A stretch of 64,000 bases of DNA from JBBIQS01 sp037442205 (GCA_037442205.1 JBBIQS010000013.1:42549-106548); one strand, 5' to 3'; counted from the first letter of the stretch, positions 1 through 12,949 are shown. The notes: generated by a model from the sequence alone, not told the origin. Made by a program: numbers and translations.

Positions 1-1
1 G

Positions 2-300
2 TTGCTCTCCCGCCCCCACGACTACCTGCTGCCGGCGGAGGCAGTGCTCGCCTGGCGCGATGCCCAGACCGAGACCTACCTCGGGGCGCTCCAGCTGGTG
101 ACCGCTCGTGGCCGGGCTATCGCCTCGAGCTACGGACCGGTGCGCGAGGCGCTGGACTACCCGCCGGCGGGCGAGTCCGCCGCCGCGGACATGGCCCAGG
201 CGCGGCTGGGGCTGTTCTTCGAGAAGCGGATGCGCGAGGTCCCCGCTGCTCCGGAGAAGCCGGCCCAGGCGGCGCGCGGCAAGCGCAAGGAGGCCAAGCG

Positions 301-304
<4 letters not shown>
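2..304 (+). CDS. recC: RecC-like exonuclease V gamma subunit, C-terminal fragment
   Basis: The reading frame is already open at the left edge, so the true start lies outside the window; about 100 residues of C-terminus are visible. The tail is rich in Lys, Arg and Ala. The fragment itself shows no motif I can identify. The name rests on context: it overlaps the recB start by four bases (ATGA), and recD follows, giving the usual recC-recB-recD order. RecC is the subunit that scans for Chi and holds RecB and RecD together. It could instead be an unrelated short gene end. Confidence 0.55.
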
Positions 305-3857
<3,553 letters not shown>

Positions 3858-3861
<4 letters not shown>

Positions 3862-5828
3862 GCGGCCGGCTCTCTCCGCGGGGAACGGCGGCGGAGCAGT
3901 TCCTGGCGGCGCGCGGCCAGTCGTTCGGGTCGAGCGTGCGTTCGCCGGCGATTCCGCCGCAGCTCGAGAAGGCGGTGGCCCGCTTCGAGCTGCCGCAGGG
4001 GATTCTCTATCGTGCCTGGGAGCTGGCGCGCTGCGCTCCCGAGGCGGACGAGAAGGATCGGGGCGCGCTGATCTTCCTCTTCGCGGCCGTGCTGGTGGCC
4101 CAGGCCCAGGGGAGCACTCGGCTGCCGGTGGGAAACGGAGGGAGGCTCGACGAGCTTCTCGACTGGCTGGAAGCCGAAAAGAAGGAGCGCGAGGGCATCG
4201 CGCGGATCCTGGCGGGCAAGGCCAAGGGCATGGAAGAGCTCGTCGGGAAGCCGGGAGAGCTCAAGGCGCTGATCCACGACGGGGGTTCGCTGGCACTGCA
4301 CCGGATGGCAGCGCTCGAGCACAGCCTGGGCTCGAGGTTGCTGGCTCGGATGAAGGCGAAGCCGGACAGCACGATGATCGAGTCGGCGCTCGAGGATCTG
4401 CTGCGCAGGCCGCCGCTCGCAGGTGGAAATGCGGTTCACCTCTCCGAGGAGCAGCGGCGAGCGCTGCAGGTGGCGGCCCGCTACCCTCTGGCGGTGATCT
4501 CGGGCGGACCAGGCACCGGGAAGACCTCGATCGTGGTCTCGCTGCTGCGGCTGCTGGCCCGCGCCGCCATCCCGCCAGAGCAGGTGGCGATCGCGGCCCC
4601 GACGGGAAAAGCCGCCAACCGCCTCACGGAGTCGATTCGCGCCGGACTGACGGCGATTGGCGCGCCCTCCTCGGAGGATCGACAGTTGCTCGAGCGCCCG
4701 CCGCCGGCGCAGACGCTGCACCGACTCCTGGGCTATTCGCCTTCGCGGGATGACTTTCGCCACCACGAGGGAAACCCGCTTTCGGAGCGGGTGGTCGTGG
4801 TCGACGAGAGCTCGATGATCGACCTGGCGCTGATGGAGCGTCTGGTGCGCGCTCTGCCGGCCCAGTCCCGGCTGGTGTTGTTGGGCGACGCCGACCAGCT
4901 GCCCTCGGTCGAGGCGGGCTCGGTGTTCCGCGACCTGATCGCGAGCGCTGGTTCCGAGGCCTCGGTGCGGCTGACTCATTCCTACCGGACGCGCGCGGCC
5001 CACGACGGAGGCCGGCAGATCCTGGAAGCCGCCGGGCTCGTCAACGAGGGCCGTGCCGACGAGCTGCTGGCTTCCCTCCCGGTGCGATCTCCCGAGCAGC
5101 TCGCCGAGCAGGGCGTGTCGCTGGTGCCGTGCGAGAGTGCCGCCGAGCTCGACAGGCTGCTGCAGGCCTGGTTCGCCAGGCACCACGCGCCCGATCCGAA
5201 GCTCGAAGCGCTGGCCGCGACGACCTACCACTTCGGGCCGGAAGGGCTGGCGCCGGGCCAGCGGCCGCTGCTCGATGAGCTGGCGGCTCGCACCTCGGCG
5301 GCTCGGGTCTTGAGCGTCACCCGCTCGGCGGGCCGGCCGACCGGGGCCGAGGCGATCAACGCCCGGCTGGCCGAGCTCTGGCGACAGGCGAACCGTCGCG
5401 AAGGTGCGGGGAGGCACCTCACCGCGGGCGAGCCGCTGATGATGCTGCACAACGACTACGAGCGCGGGCTCTTCAACGGCGACCAGGGAGTGGCGGTGCG
5501 CGCGAACGCCGGCGACGCTTCTGCGTTGCACGCCGCTTTCGCCACTGGCGGCGGTTGGCAGGCGGTGCGTCTTGGGGAGTCCTCCGCGGCGCTGACGCGG
5601 GCCTTCGCCATGACCGTGCACAAGGCGCAGGGCTCGGAGGTGGATCACGTGCTGCTGGTGTTGCCCGACGAGGACCTGCCGCTGCTCACCCGCGAGATCC
5701 TCTATACCGGGCTCACCCGCTGCCGCCGCTCGGTGACCGTGGCGGGCGCGCCCGAGTTGCTGCGGCGGGCGGTGCAGCGGCGGCTGGTCCGGCACTCGGG
5801 GCTGGGTGAAGCCATCGCCGGCGCGTGA
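3858..5828 (+). CDS. recD: Exodeoxyribonuclease V subunit alpha (RecD helicase)
   Basis: This is the 5'-3' superfamily 1B helicase of RecBCD, 656 residues. After a helical N-terminal domain the Walker A motif ISGGPGTGKTS lies near residues 216-226. DESSMIDLALM (Walker B, near 317-327) and LLGDADQLPSVEAG follow. The C-terminal part has the UvrD-like motif FAMTVHKAQGSEVDHVL and LYTGLTRCRRS, complete for an active helicase. The start overlaps the recB stop (ATGA). The gene ends three bases before the convergent small gene of the molybdenum cluster; I see no terminator hairpin there. Confidence 0.96.
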
Positions 5829-5831
5829 ACG

Positions 5832-6158
5832 TCAGCGCCGCTTCTTGCCGTCGAAGAGATCGATTTCGACGATCAGGGAGATCAGCGCGCGATCGCCGGC
5901 GATCTCGGCCCGCAAGCCGGAGTCCTTCGAGGCGGGTTCGCTCATCAACGCCTGGAGCTTCTCCCGCGACAGCGAGATCCGGAGCTCACGGCCATGCAAG
6001 GCAGCACCGGTCTCGGCCTCGGTGGAGACGACGGCCCAGGAGAAGTGGCCGCCGGGGAGCGGGAGCATCTGGCGTATTTCTTCGCCACCGGCGAGCCGCT
6101 CGGCCTCCGCGCGCTCTAGCCGCACCCGCACTTCATTGGTCGCCAGCCTCAGGTTCAT
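5832..6158 (-). CDS. Small uncharacterised protein of the molybdenum-cofactor operon (DUF7009-like)
   Basis: A 108-residue acidic and basic mixed protein without signal peptide, membrane segment or cysteine. It starts NLRLATNEVRVRLERAE and ends in a basic tail. The layout resembles the DUF7009 family, but I could not confirm this by search. Its ATG overlaps the mobA stop by four bases, so it is the last gene of the moaA-moeA-mobA unit. That suggests a role linked to molybdopterin cofactor or a molybdoenzyme. No catalytic motif is visible. Confidence 0.7.
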   Translation of the reverse strand: MNLRLATNEVRVRLERAEAERLAGGEEIRQMLPLPGGHFSWAVVSTEAETGAALHGRELRISLSREKLQALMSEPASKDSGLRAEIAGDRALISLIVEIDLFDGKKRR

Positions 6159-6751
6159 CGTCGCGCTCCTGCGAGCGCCCGATCCAGCTCCTCGGGCGAG
6201 TTGGCATTCGCCAGCGCTGCTTCATCTGACGCACGCGGCGGAACGCGAACGGCGTCCAACTGCTCGAGCAGCCGGCGGAGCGAACGGTTTCGCCCGTCCG
6301 CCGCCGCCACCTGCTCCAGCGCCTCGCCGACGCCGGCCTCCACCCTCAGAAGAACAGGCAACGCGTGGCCATCGTAGGCCGCAGCACGCGTCCCCGCCCG
6401 CGCCTGGGCGAGAAGAGGAGCGAGCGCCTCGACGGTGAGCGCGGGCAGATCGACCGGGACAGCGAGGAGCCAGACGGCATCGGGCTGGGACTCGAAGACG
6501 CTGCGCAACCCTTCGACCGGACCACTTCCTGGATGCCGGTCGGTCACGCATTCGAAGCCATCGACGCGGCCTGAGACCACGATCCGGGGATCCTCGCCCG
6601 CCTGCCGCAGCGCCTCGCGCAGGACCGCGGCCACACGATCGACGAGCCGCTCGCCGGCGATCTCGAGGGTCGCCTTGTCGCGGCCCATTCGCGTCGAGGC
6701 GCCGCCGGCAAGGATCACCGCCACCACGTTCTTGGGATCAGGCGCGCTCAC
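6155..6751 (-). CDS. mobA: Molybdenum cofactor guanylyltransferase MobA
   Basis: Attaches GMP from GTP to Mo-molybdopterin to make the dinucleotide cofactor. The N-terminal nucleotidyltransferase signature LAGGASTRMGRDKATLE is complete, and VPVDLPAL carries the metal-binding Asp region. I place the start at a GTG (6751), giving 198 residues and putting the signature about 15 residues in. The open frame continues upstream, but that extension runs into moeA and looks like antisense noise. The gene begins seven bases after the moeA stop. Confidence 0.92.
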   Translation of the reverse strand: MSAPDPKNVVAVILAGGASTRMGRDKATLEIAGERLVDRVAAVLREALRQAGEDPRIVVSGRVDGFECVTDRHPGSGPVEGLRSVFESQPDAVWLLAVPVDLPALTVEALAPLLAQARAGTRAAAYDGHALPVLLRVEAGVGEALEQVAAADGRNRSLRRLLEQLDAVRVPPRASDEAALANANSPEELDRALAGARR

Positions 6752-6758
6752 GTCTTTC

Positions 6759-8018
6759 TCACGCGGCTTGCGGCCAGTTCTCCGGGGCGCCGAGGGGATA
6801 GACCTCCAGCTCCTCTCCGGCCTTGCAGCGACCTCCTGCCTCCGGCAGCACCGCCCAGGCATTGGCGCGAGCCAGGCTGCTGACGATCGACGAACCCTGC
6901 CCGGCGAGCAGCTCAACCCGCGATCCGCTCGCGCCGACGTCCAGGCGCGCCTTGTAGAAGCAGCGCAGCCCCTCGGGCTTGCCGAAGTCGGCGCGCAGCG
7001 CCGCGCGGTGAGGGACCTCGGGCGCCAGCCCCAGCGCCGCCCGCAGCAGCGGCACCGCGAGAAAGCGCAGCGACACCGCCGTGGCCACCGGATTGCCCGG
7101 CAGGCCCAGCAGCGCCGGCCCCTTGGGAAGCTCGGCCAGCAGCACCGGCTTTCCGGGACGCACCGCGACCTGGTGGAAGCAGATTTGCGCCCGCATCTCC
7201 GCCAGCACCGGCGCCACGAAGTCCTTTCTCCCGGCCGAGACCGCGCCGGTGGTCAGAATCAGATCCGCGCGCTCGCAGGCGGTATCGAGCTTGCGCCGCA
7301 GCGCCGCGGGATCGTCCCCGACGGTGTCGGCGAAGACCACCTCCGCTCCCAGCGGCGGCAGGGCGCTTAGGAGATAGGGCAGGCTCGAGTTGCGGATGGC
7401 CCCGGGCGGCAGGTCGCGCCGGGTATGCGGCACCAGCTCGTCCCCGGTGGTGAGCACTGCTACCCGCGGGCGGCGGCGCACCGGGACCCGGCTCACCCCC
7501 AGCACCGCCAGCGCCATCACTTGCTCCGGGCGGAGCAGCGTCCCCGCTTCAGCGACCACCTCGCCCGGGCGGAAGTCGTCTCCCGCCGGCCGCACATGCA
7601 TCCCCAGCGAGGGATGGGTGCTAAACGTCGCCCGAACCGAGCGCCCGGCGGCGTCGCGCTCGACCTGCGTGTCCTCGACCTTGATCACCGAGTCGAAGCC
7701 GGAGGGCATCGGCGCTCCGGTCATGATCTCCACCGCTCCGGTCTGCGTCTCGATCTTGCCGGCGTCGTCGCCGGCGGACAGCATCGCCGAGACGGGAAGT
7801 GTGACCGGGCTCGAAGGAGAGGCGTGGGCCAGGTCGGCGGCGCGCACCGCGAAGCCGTCCATCGCCGAGTTGGCGAAGCGCGGCACGCTCTCCCCGGCGT
7901 GGATCGCCGCCGCCGTCACCCGCCCCACTGCCGCCTCCAGCGGGACTTCCTCCGCCGGGAGCCGCCGCCGCTCTCCTGCCGCGCGCACCTGCGCCAGCGC
8001 CTCTGCATACGAGATCAT
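6759..8018 (-). CDS. moeA: Molybdopterin molybdenumtransferase MoeA
   Basis: Inserts molybdate into adenylylated molybdopterin. The protein is about 419 residues from the ATG at 8018, the normal MoeA size. It shows NSAMDGFAVRA near residue 50, VLTTGDELV, the TTGxVSxGxxD region (here TTGAVSAGRKDFV, with Ala for the usual Gly) and GLPGNPVATAVS. The start is preceded by a GAAGGA-like ribosome site, and the moaA stop lies 14 bases upstream. It is the middle gene of the moaA-moeA-mobA operon. Confidence 0.94.
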   Translation of the reverse strand: MISYAEALAQVRAAGERRRLPAEEVPLEAAVGRVTAAAIHAGESVPRFANSAMDGFAVRAADLAHASPSSPVTLPVSAMLSAGDDAGKIETQTGAVEIMTGAPMPSGFDSVIKVEDTQVERDAAGRSVRATFSTHPSLGMHVRPAGDDFRPGEVVAEAGTLLRPEQVMALAVLGVSRVPVRRRPRVAVLTTGDELVPHTRRDLPPGAIRNSSLPYLLSALPPLGAEVVFADTVGDDPAALRRKLDTACERADLILTTGAVSAGRKDFVAPVLAEMRAQICFHQVAVRPGKPVLLAELPKGPALLGLPGNPVATAVSLRFLAVPLLRAALGLAPEVPHRAALRADFGKPEGLRCFYKARLDVGASGSRVELLAGQGSSIVSSLARANAWAVLPEAGGRCKAGEELEVYPLGAPENWPQAA

Positions 8019-8032
8019 CCCATCGTCCTTCG

Positions 8033-9007
8033 TCAGCCGCCGATGGCGGCCAGGGGCTTGAAGTTCGCCTTGCAGCCCTCGCCCACGTGGTGCCGGTCCG
8101 GCTTGCGCGCCACCAGTTCCCGTAGCGCCTGCACCAGCGCCTCGACGTCGCCCTGGAGCAGCGGTCGCAACGGCTCGTCGCGCTCGCCGAAGAGGCACAG
8201 CTTCAGGTCGCCGCGGGCCGAAACCCGCAGCCGGTTGCAGGTCGAGCAGAAACCGTCCTCGGAGAAGGCGATGTAGCCGGCGCGGCCCTGGTGATCGGGA
8301 TGGACCATCTCCACCGCCGGTCCGTCCGACGGCCCTCTGGAGACAGGCTCCCAGCCGCGGCGCTTGAGCTCTTCCTTGACCCAGCCGATGGGCAGGTGGT
8401 GCCTCTGATAGAAGTCAGGCTCGCAGCCGGCGGGCATCAGCTCGATGAAGCGCACGGCGATCGGCAGCTTGCGCGTCCAGGTCAAGAAGCGCTCGAGCTC
8501 GTCGTGGTCGAGCCCCTTCATCAATACGGCATTGACCTTGACGCTGGGGAAGCCGGCGGCGAGCGCGGCCTCGACCCCGGCCAGCACCTGCTCGAGCATC
8601 GGCCGGCCGGTGACCTCGCGGAAGCGATCGGGATCGAGGCTGTCGACGCTGACGTTGATGAAGCCCAAGCCGGCCTGGCGCAGCGGAGCCGCCAGCTTCG
8701 CCAGCGAGTAGCCGTTGGTGGTCAGCCCGACGCGGCGGATCCCGGGCACCGCGGCCACCGTCGAGACCAGATCCAAGAGGTCGCGGCGCACCGTCGGCTC
8801 GCCGCCGGTGAGGCGCACCTTCTCCACGCCTAGCCGCGCGAAGGCGGTGACCAGTCGGCGGATCTCCTCCACCGACAGCGGGCCGGCCTGCTCGGGCTCG
8901 GGCCGATAGCCGTTGGGCAGGCAATAGGCGCAGCGAAAATTGCACTGGTCGGTGACCGACAAGCGCAAGTAGCTGAACCGCCGATCGAAGGCGTCTCGAA
9001 GCTCCAT
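8033..9007 (-). CDS. moaA: GTP 3',8-cyclase MoaA
   Basis: Radical SAM enzyme that rearranges GTP in the first step of molybdopterin synthesis. From the ATG at 9007 it has 324 residues. The SAM-cluster cysteines are in CNFRCAYC (residues 22-29). A second 4Fe-4S site is in CSTCNRLRVSARGDLKLC (about 250-268). The chain ends in Gly-Gly, which MoaA needs for activity. The start follows GGAAAGG at the end of a probable Moco riboswitch. First gene of the cofactor operon. Confidence 0.96.
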   Translation of the reverse strand: MELRDAFDRRFSYLRLSVTDQCNFRCAYCLPNGYRPEPEQAGPLSVEEIRRLVTAFARLGVEKVRLTGGEPTVRRDLLDLVSTVAAVPGIRRVGLTTNGYSLAKLAAPLRQAGLGFINVSVDSLDPDRFREVTGRPMLEQVLAGVEAALAAGFPSVKVNAVLMKGLDHDELERFLTWTRKLPIAVRFIELMPAGCEPDFYQRHHLPIGWVKEELKRRGWEPVSRGPSDGPAVEMVHPDHQGRAGYIAFSEDGFCSTCNRLRVSARGDLKLCLFGERDEPLRPLLQGDVEALVQALRELVARKPDRHHVGEGCKANFKPLAAIGG

Positions 9008-9012
9008 CGCGA

Positions 9013-9129
9013 TGCACCTTTCCGAACCGGGGAGGCGAAGCCGTTTCCAGCCGCGCCCCGGTGGGCTGCTTCGGCCCACGGCCCGGGCTCCCTGCCCGCG
9101 CACGGGTGTAGGAGCCAAGGCTCGGCGAC
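9013..9129 (-). promoter_or_regulatory. Probable Moco-type riboswitch in the moaA leader
   Basis: On the minus strand just before moaA the leader contains GGCCGTG, CACCGGGGCG, then CTTCGCCTCCC (9031-9040 region) and GGAAAGGTGC (9014-9023) running into the start. These blocks and their order match what I remember of the E. coli moaA Moco-RNA leader, which ends in the same CTTCGCCTCCC...GGAAAGGTG string. GGAAAGG doubles as the ribosome site, so control of translation initiation by cofactor is the likely mode. The outer boundary is approximate. Confidence 0.7.
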
Positions 9130-9285
9130 ATCTATTCGCCGCAAGCTACCACTTCCCGACCACGAGCCGACACTGTCCGCCAGCTGGCCCCCCAGGCGTG
9201 AGGACGCTCTCCCGGCGGCATCAGCGAATCTTCCTGGCCCCGGCTGGCTCTCAGGGGCGGAAGGCAGGACCGGAGGAGATTCGCT

Positions 9286-9675
9286 GTGACCTATCTCGTG
9301 ATGGCGGTGGCGGGCTTCTTCGCGCTGATGGCGCTGATGCAGGTGATGGTGCGGGTGCGGGCGGGCCTGCTCAAGGGCAAGCCGCTTCCCGAGTTGCCTC
9401 GCGCGTGGCAGCGCAAGCTGCAGGGGAGCAGAGGGGCTCTGGTCTATTTCTTCAGCCCGGGCTGCGCCGCTTGCCGCCCGCTGACGCCGCGCTTCAAGGA
9501 GATGAGCACCCGCCGGCCGATGTCGGTGTTCGCGGTGGACGTCGCCCAGGACCTGGACCTCGCCCGCGCTCTCAAGGTCATGGCCACGCCGAGCGTGGTG
9601 GAGATCGCCGACGGCAAGGTCGTCGGCTACCACGTCGGACCGCCGCCGGCCGAGCTGATGGGGCGCTACGCCTGA
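9286..9675 (+). CDS. Membrane-anchored thioredoxin-like protein
   Basis: A 129-residue protein starting at GTG 9286 behind a GGAGGA ribosome site. Residues 2-25 form one hydrophobic helix. The rest is a thioredoxin fold with a CAAC redox pair in SPGCAACRPLTPRF, where most thioredoxins have CGPC. A cis-Pro-like ATPSVV follows. It probably acts on the periplasmic face as a disulfide reductase or oxidase, but partner and direction cannot be told. A DUF2892 gene follows after 84 bases. Confidence 0.8.
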   Translation: MTYLVMAVAGFFALMALMQVMVRVRAGLLKGKPLPELPRAWQRKLQGSRGALVYFFSPGCAACRPLTPRFKEMSTRRPMSVFAVDVAQDLDLARALKVMATPSVVEIADGKVVGYHVGPPPAELMGRYA

Positions 9676-9759
9676 GGCCAGCGGGCCGAATCCTTTCCTG
9701 CTCGGCAGGCTCCCAGTGCGCAGCGGCCACCGTGGCCACATCCTGCAAGGAGACACGTC

Positions 9760-9978
9760 ATGTCCAAGCTGCTCGCCAAGAACATGGGCACCATCGACCG
9801 CGCGGTTCGGGCGGTGGCCGGGGTGGGCCTGCTGTCGCTGACCGTGGTCGGCCCGCAGACGATGTGGGGGCTGATCGGCCTGGTTCCGCTGCTCACCGCG
9901 GCGACCGGCTCCTGCCCCGCCTACTCGCTGATCGGCCTGCGGACCAACAAGGCCGAGGGGCCGACCGGGGCCGCGTAG
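9760..9978 (+). CDS. DUF2892 (YgaP transmembrane-domain-like) protein
   Basis: 72 residues with two hydrophobic helices separated by GPQTMW, and a typical N-terminal MGTIDRAVRAVAG block and GSCPAYSLIG motif. This is the short membrane domain found alone or fused to rhodanese domains, as in YgaP. The AAGGAG ribosome site lies just upstream. Pairing with a thioredoxin fits a sulfur-handling role at the membrane, but this is inference; the function of stand-alone copies is not established. Confidence 0.85.
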   Translation: MSKLLAKNMGTIDRAVRAVAGVGLLSLTVVGPQTMWGLIGLVPLLTAATGSCPAYSLIGLRTNKAEGPTGAA

Positions 9979-10073
9979 CGGCGCGCGGGGACGGGCCGGG
10001 CGTGCCCTGCTCCGGCGGTTGAGTTGGTCGCCGGAACGCGCTCTGATGGCGGTCCTTCCCTCCGCCCCGATCG

Positions 10074-11366
10074 ATGAGCGCTACCCCCGACCTGTCCAGT
10101 CCCTACCCGAAGCCTCTGTCGCCGCCAGGCCCCGCGGTGTGGGACCTGTGGCGCGACAGCCTGCTGCTGGGCCTGGTGGGATTCGGCGGCGGCATCAGCG
10201 TGCTGGGCATCATCCAGAGCCTGGCCGTGGTTCGCCGCCGCTGGCTGAGCGAGCGCGAGTTCGCCACCACCGCCACCATCGCTCAGATGCTCCCCGGCGG
10301 CGCCGCCGCCAACGCCCTGGCGGCCATCGGCCTGCGCTTCCACGGCGTGCTCGGGGCGGCGGTGGCCTACCTCGGGTTCGTGCTGCCCGGAGCGGCGATC
10401 ATCCTGGCGCTGGGCTACGTCTACGTGCGCTTCGGCGCGGTGGCCGACGCCGGCGCCTTCTTCTCGGGGATGAACGCGGCGGTGGTGGGGGTGATTCTCG
10501 CCATCGCGGTGCGGATGTCGCGGGCCGGCATCGGTCGGCTGTGGCAGATGGCGGTGGCGGTGGGAGCGCTGGTGTTGGCGCTGGTGGGCGGAGCCGGCTC
10601 GGGCGAGGTGGTGCTGCTGGGGATCGCCATCGGGTTGAGCTGGGACCTCGCCCGCCGCGCTCGAGTGCTGCGGCGCCACCGCACTCGGGGATTCAAGCGC
10701 CGCCCGCGGGTCGCGCTTCCCGAGGAAGGCTCGCCGCTGCAGGCCCCGGCGGCCGAGCCGCCCAAGGTCAGAGCCACGCTGAAGCTGTCGGCGCTGGCCG
10801 TGCTGGCGGTGGCCACTCCGCTGATCGCCAGCTACCTCGGCGATCTGGCGTCGCTGGCGGTGGTCTTCTTTCGCACCGGGCTGGGCGCCTACGGCGGAGG
10901 CTTCGCGGTCATCCCGACCTTGCACGCGCAGGTGGCGGAGCACCAGTGGCTCACCGACCGCCAGTTCGCCGACGCGGTGGCGGTGGGCAAGCTGACCCCG
11001 GGGCCGGTGCTGCTGATGGCCACCTTCATCGGCTTCCTCAAGGGCGGGCTGGCCGGGGCGCTGGTGGCCACGGCGGCGATCCTGGCGGCGCCGTTCATCC
11101 TGGTGGTCACGATGGCCGGCTGGCTGGTTCACGCCCGCTCGTCGCGCTGGGTGCGTGCGGCGCTCAGCGGGCTGACTCCGAGCGTCGTCGGGCTGATGGT
11201 GGCGGCGGCGATGACCCTGGGGGCGTCGATCCGCACCGGCGTCGGCGGGGCGATCGCCGCGGCGGTGGCGATGACCTTGATTCGCTTTGAGCGCGTCAAC
11301 CCGGTGGTGATGCTGGCGCTGGGAGGCGCGGCGCGGCTTCTCTATCGCCTGGCGACCGGGATCTAG
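10074..11366 (+). CDS. chrA: Chromate transporter, two-domain (ChrA)
   Basis: A 430-residue integral membrane protein made of two homologous CHR halves. The first has GLVGFGGGISVLGII and QMLPGGAAANALA; the second (from about residue 260) has TGLGAYGGGFAVIPTL and KLTPGPVLLMATFIG. Known members export chromate. A linker of about 60 residues rich in Arg and Pro joins the halves. No chrB-type regulator or chromate-reductase gene is nearby, so the substrate stays a family-level guess. Confidence 0.92.
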   Translation: MSATPDLSSPYPKPLSPPGPAVWDLWRDSLLLGLVGFGGGISVLGIIQSLAVVRRRWLSEREFATTATIAQMLPGGAAANALAAIGLRFHGVLGAAVAYLGFVLPGAAIILALGYVYVRFGAVADAGAFFSGMNAAVVGVILAIAVRMSRAGIGRLWQMAVAVGALVLALVGGAGSGEVVLLGIAIGLSWDLARRARVLRRHRTRGFKRRPRVALPEEGSPLQAPAAEPPKVRATLKLSALAVLAVATPLIASYLGDLASLAVVFFRTGLGAYGGGFAVIPTLHAQVAEHQWLTDRQFADAVAVGKLTPGPVLLMATFIGFLKGGLAGALVATAAILAAPFILVVTMAGWLVHARSSRWVRAALSGLTPSVVGLMVAAAMTLGASIRTGVGGAIAAAVAMTLIRFERVNPVVMLALGGAARLLYRLATGI

Positions 11367-11541
11367 CGACCGATGGCTGCCCTACGGCGGCCCGGTAGAG
11401 AGACATCCTCACGCTCGGCAAATCGTGGTCGAAAAAGAGCGCCAAGCGCCCCTCCTCAACCACGTTTCGATCCGCTGGGACACCAGGCGCCCGAATCCCG
11501 AGGGGCTGGGATTGGCTCCAACGGCCGTTCAGGAGATCGCA

Positions 11542-12897
11542 ATGAGGCTTTCCCAATCGACCATCGTCTCGCCCATCCCCGGCCGCGAGAAGCTGCTGCT
11601 CGTCCAACCGCTCACTGGCCAGGTGGCTCTCCTGGAAAGCGAGCAGGCGAATGCCGTTCGCGAGCTCGCGCCCGAAGCCGAGCTGCCTCGATCGCTGCCC
11701 CTGGAGGCGTTGGCCGAGGGCGGCTTCGCGGTGGAGTCCGCCGACGGCGAGCGCAGACTGCTGGCGCAGGCCTGGGTCGAGTACCTGGGCGAGCTGGAGA
11801 AGACTCCAACTCAGCTCATCGTGGTCCCCAACTTCGGCTGCAACCTGAAGTGCACCTACTGCTTCCAGGAGCTCTTCGACCCGGCGGCCGGGTTGATCAA
11901 GCCGGAGAACATCGAGGCGCTCTTCGCCTACATCGACCGCTTCCACGGAAACGACAGTCCGCGCCCCTACCTGACGCTCTTCGGCGGCGAGCCGCTGGTG
12001 GATACCCCGGCGCACCACGACCGGGTCCGGCGGCTGTTGGACGGGGCGCGGCAGAGCGGGATGAGCGTGGCCGCGGTCACCAACGGCTACGACCTCGAGT
12101 CCTTCCTCCCCGATCTCGCGCAGGGTCCGATCAAAGAGATCCAGGTCACCATCGACGGGCCGCAATCGATCCACGACTCCCGCCGGCCGCACGCCAATGG
12201 CCAGGGAACCTTCGAGCGAGTGGTTCGGAGCATCGACCTGCTGCTGGCGGCAAAAATCCCGGTGAACCTGCGGGTGGTGGCCGACAAGGACAACCTGCCG
12301 GCGATGCCGGCGCTGGCGCGCGTGGCGGACGAGAAGGGCTGGTTGTCGCAGCCCGAGAGCCTGTTCAAGACCCAGATCGGGCGCAACTACGAGCTGTTCG
12401 GCTGCGCCCAGCGGCAGAAGCGGGAGCAGCTGTACGACCGCATCGAGCTCTGGAGCCGCTACGTCGAGCTGGCCGAGGCCGACCCGGTGCTGCGCCGCTT
12501 CCACAAGCCGCGGATGCACGGGATGCGGCACCTGGCCGAGACCGGCGAATTCCCGGCGCCCAACTTCGACTCCTGCCCGGCGGCCAAGAAGGAATGGGCC
12601 TTCGCCGCCGACGGCAACATCTACGGCTGCACCGCCACCGTCGGCAATCCGCGCTACCGGCTGGGCCGCTACGCCCCGACCATCGAGCGCGACGAGAAGG
12701 CCATCGAGGCCTGGGCAGGCCGCAGCGTCCACACCATCGACCAGTGCAAGAGCTGCGCGGTGGCGGCGGTGTGCGGCGGCGGCTGCGGCGCCATCGCCGC
12801 CCACAACAACAACGGCGACCCGCGCACCCCCGACTGCCGGCCGGTGCGCGAGATCATCGGGCTGGGAGCCCGCTTCTACGGGCTGGATCGGGATTGA
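11542..12897 (+). CDS. Radical SAM/SPASM enzyme, possible peptide maturase
   Basis: 451 residues from the ATG at 11542, chosen because CAGGAGAT lies just upstream; the frame is open back to a GTG at 11425. The first 90 residues resemble the small N-terminal domain of SPASM maturases. The radical SAM triad is CNLKCTYC (residues 100-107), followed by FGGEPL. The C-terminal SPASM part has DSCPA, YGCTATVG, then CKSCAVAAVCGGGCGAI and a final Cys, enough for auxiliary Fe-S clusters. Relatives modify peptides or proteins. I found no precursor peptide in either flank, so the substrate is unknown. Confidence 0.85.
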   Translation: MRLSQSTIVSPIPGREKLLLVQPLTGQVALLESEQANAVRELAPEAELPRSLPLEALAEGGFAVESADGERRLLAQAWVEYLGELEKTPTQLIVVPNFGCNLKCTYCFQELFDPAAGLIKPENIEALFAYIDRFHGNDSPRPYLTLFGGEPLVDTPAHHDRVRRLLDGARQSGMSVAAVTNGYDLESFLPDLAQGPIKEIQVTIDGPQSIHDSRRPHANGQGTFERVVRSIDLLLAAKIPVNLRVVADKDNLPAMPALARVADEKGWLSQPESLFKTQIGRNYELFGCAQRQKREQLYDRIELWSRYVELAEADPVLRRFHKPRMHGMRHLAETGEFPAPNFDSCPAAKKEWAFAADGNIYGCTATVGNPRYRLGRYAPTIERDEKAIEAWAGRSVHTIDQCKSCAVAAVCGGGCGAIAAHNNNGDPRTPDCRPVREIIGLGARFYGLDRD

Positions 12898-12919
12898 GGG
12901 AGACCGGCAGCTGAAGCTC

Positions 12920-12949
12920 GAAGAGGTCGGACGCTTGTCCGACCTCTTC
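12920..12949. terminator. Bidirectional terminator-like hairpin
   Basis: A perfect 13-bp inverted repeat (GAAGAGGTCGGAC, loop GCTT, GTCCGACCTCTTC) followed by TCGTT. It sits between the convergent radical SAM gene and the DUF6132 gene, where it can end transcription from both sides. The T-tract is weak. Confidence 0.75.

Noticed and set aside
9760..9978. Possible phage holin because of two short helices
   Set aside because: MGTIDRAVRAVAG and GSCPAYSLIG match DUF2892 far better, and no phage gene is near.
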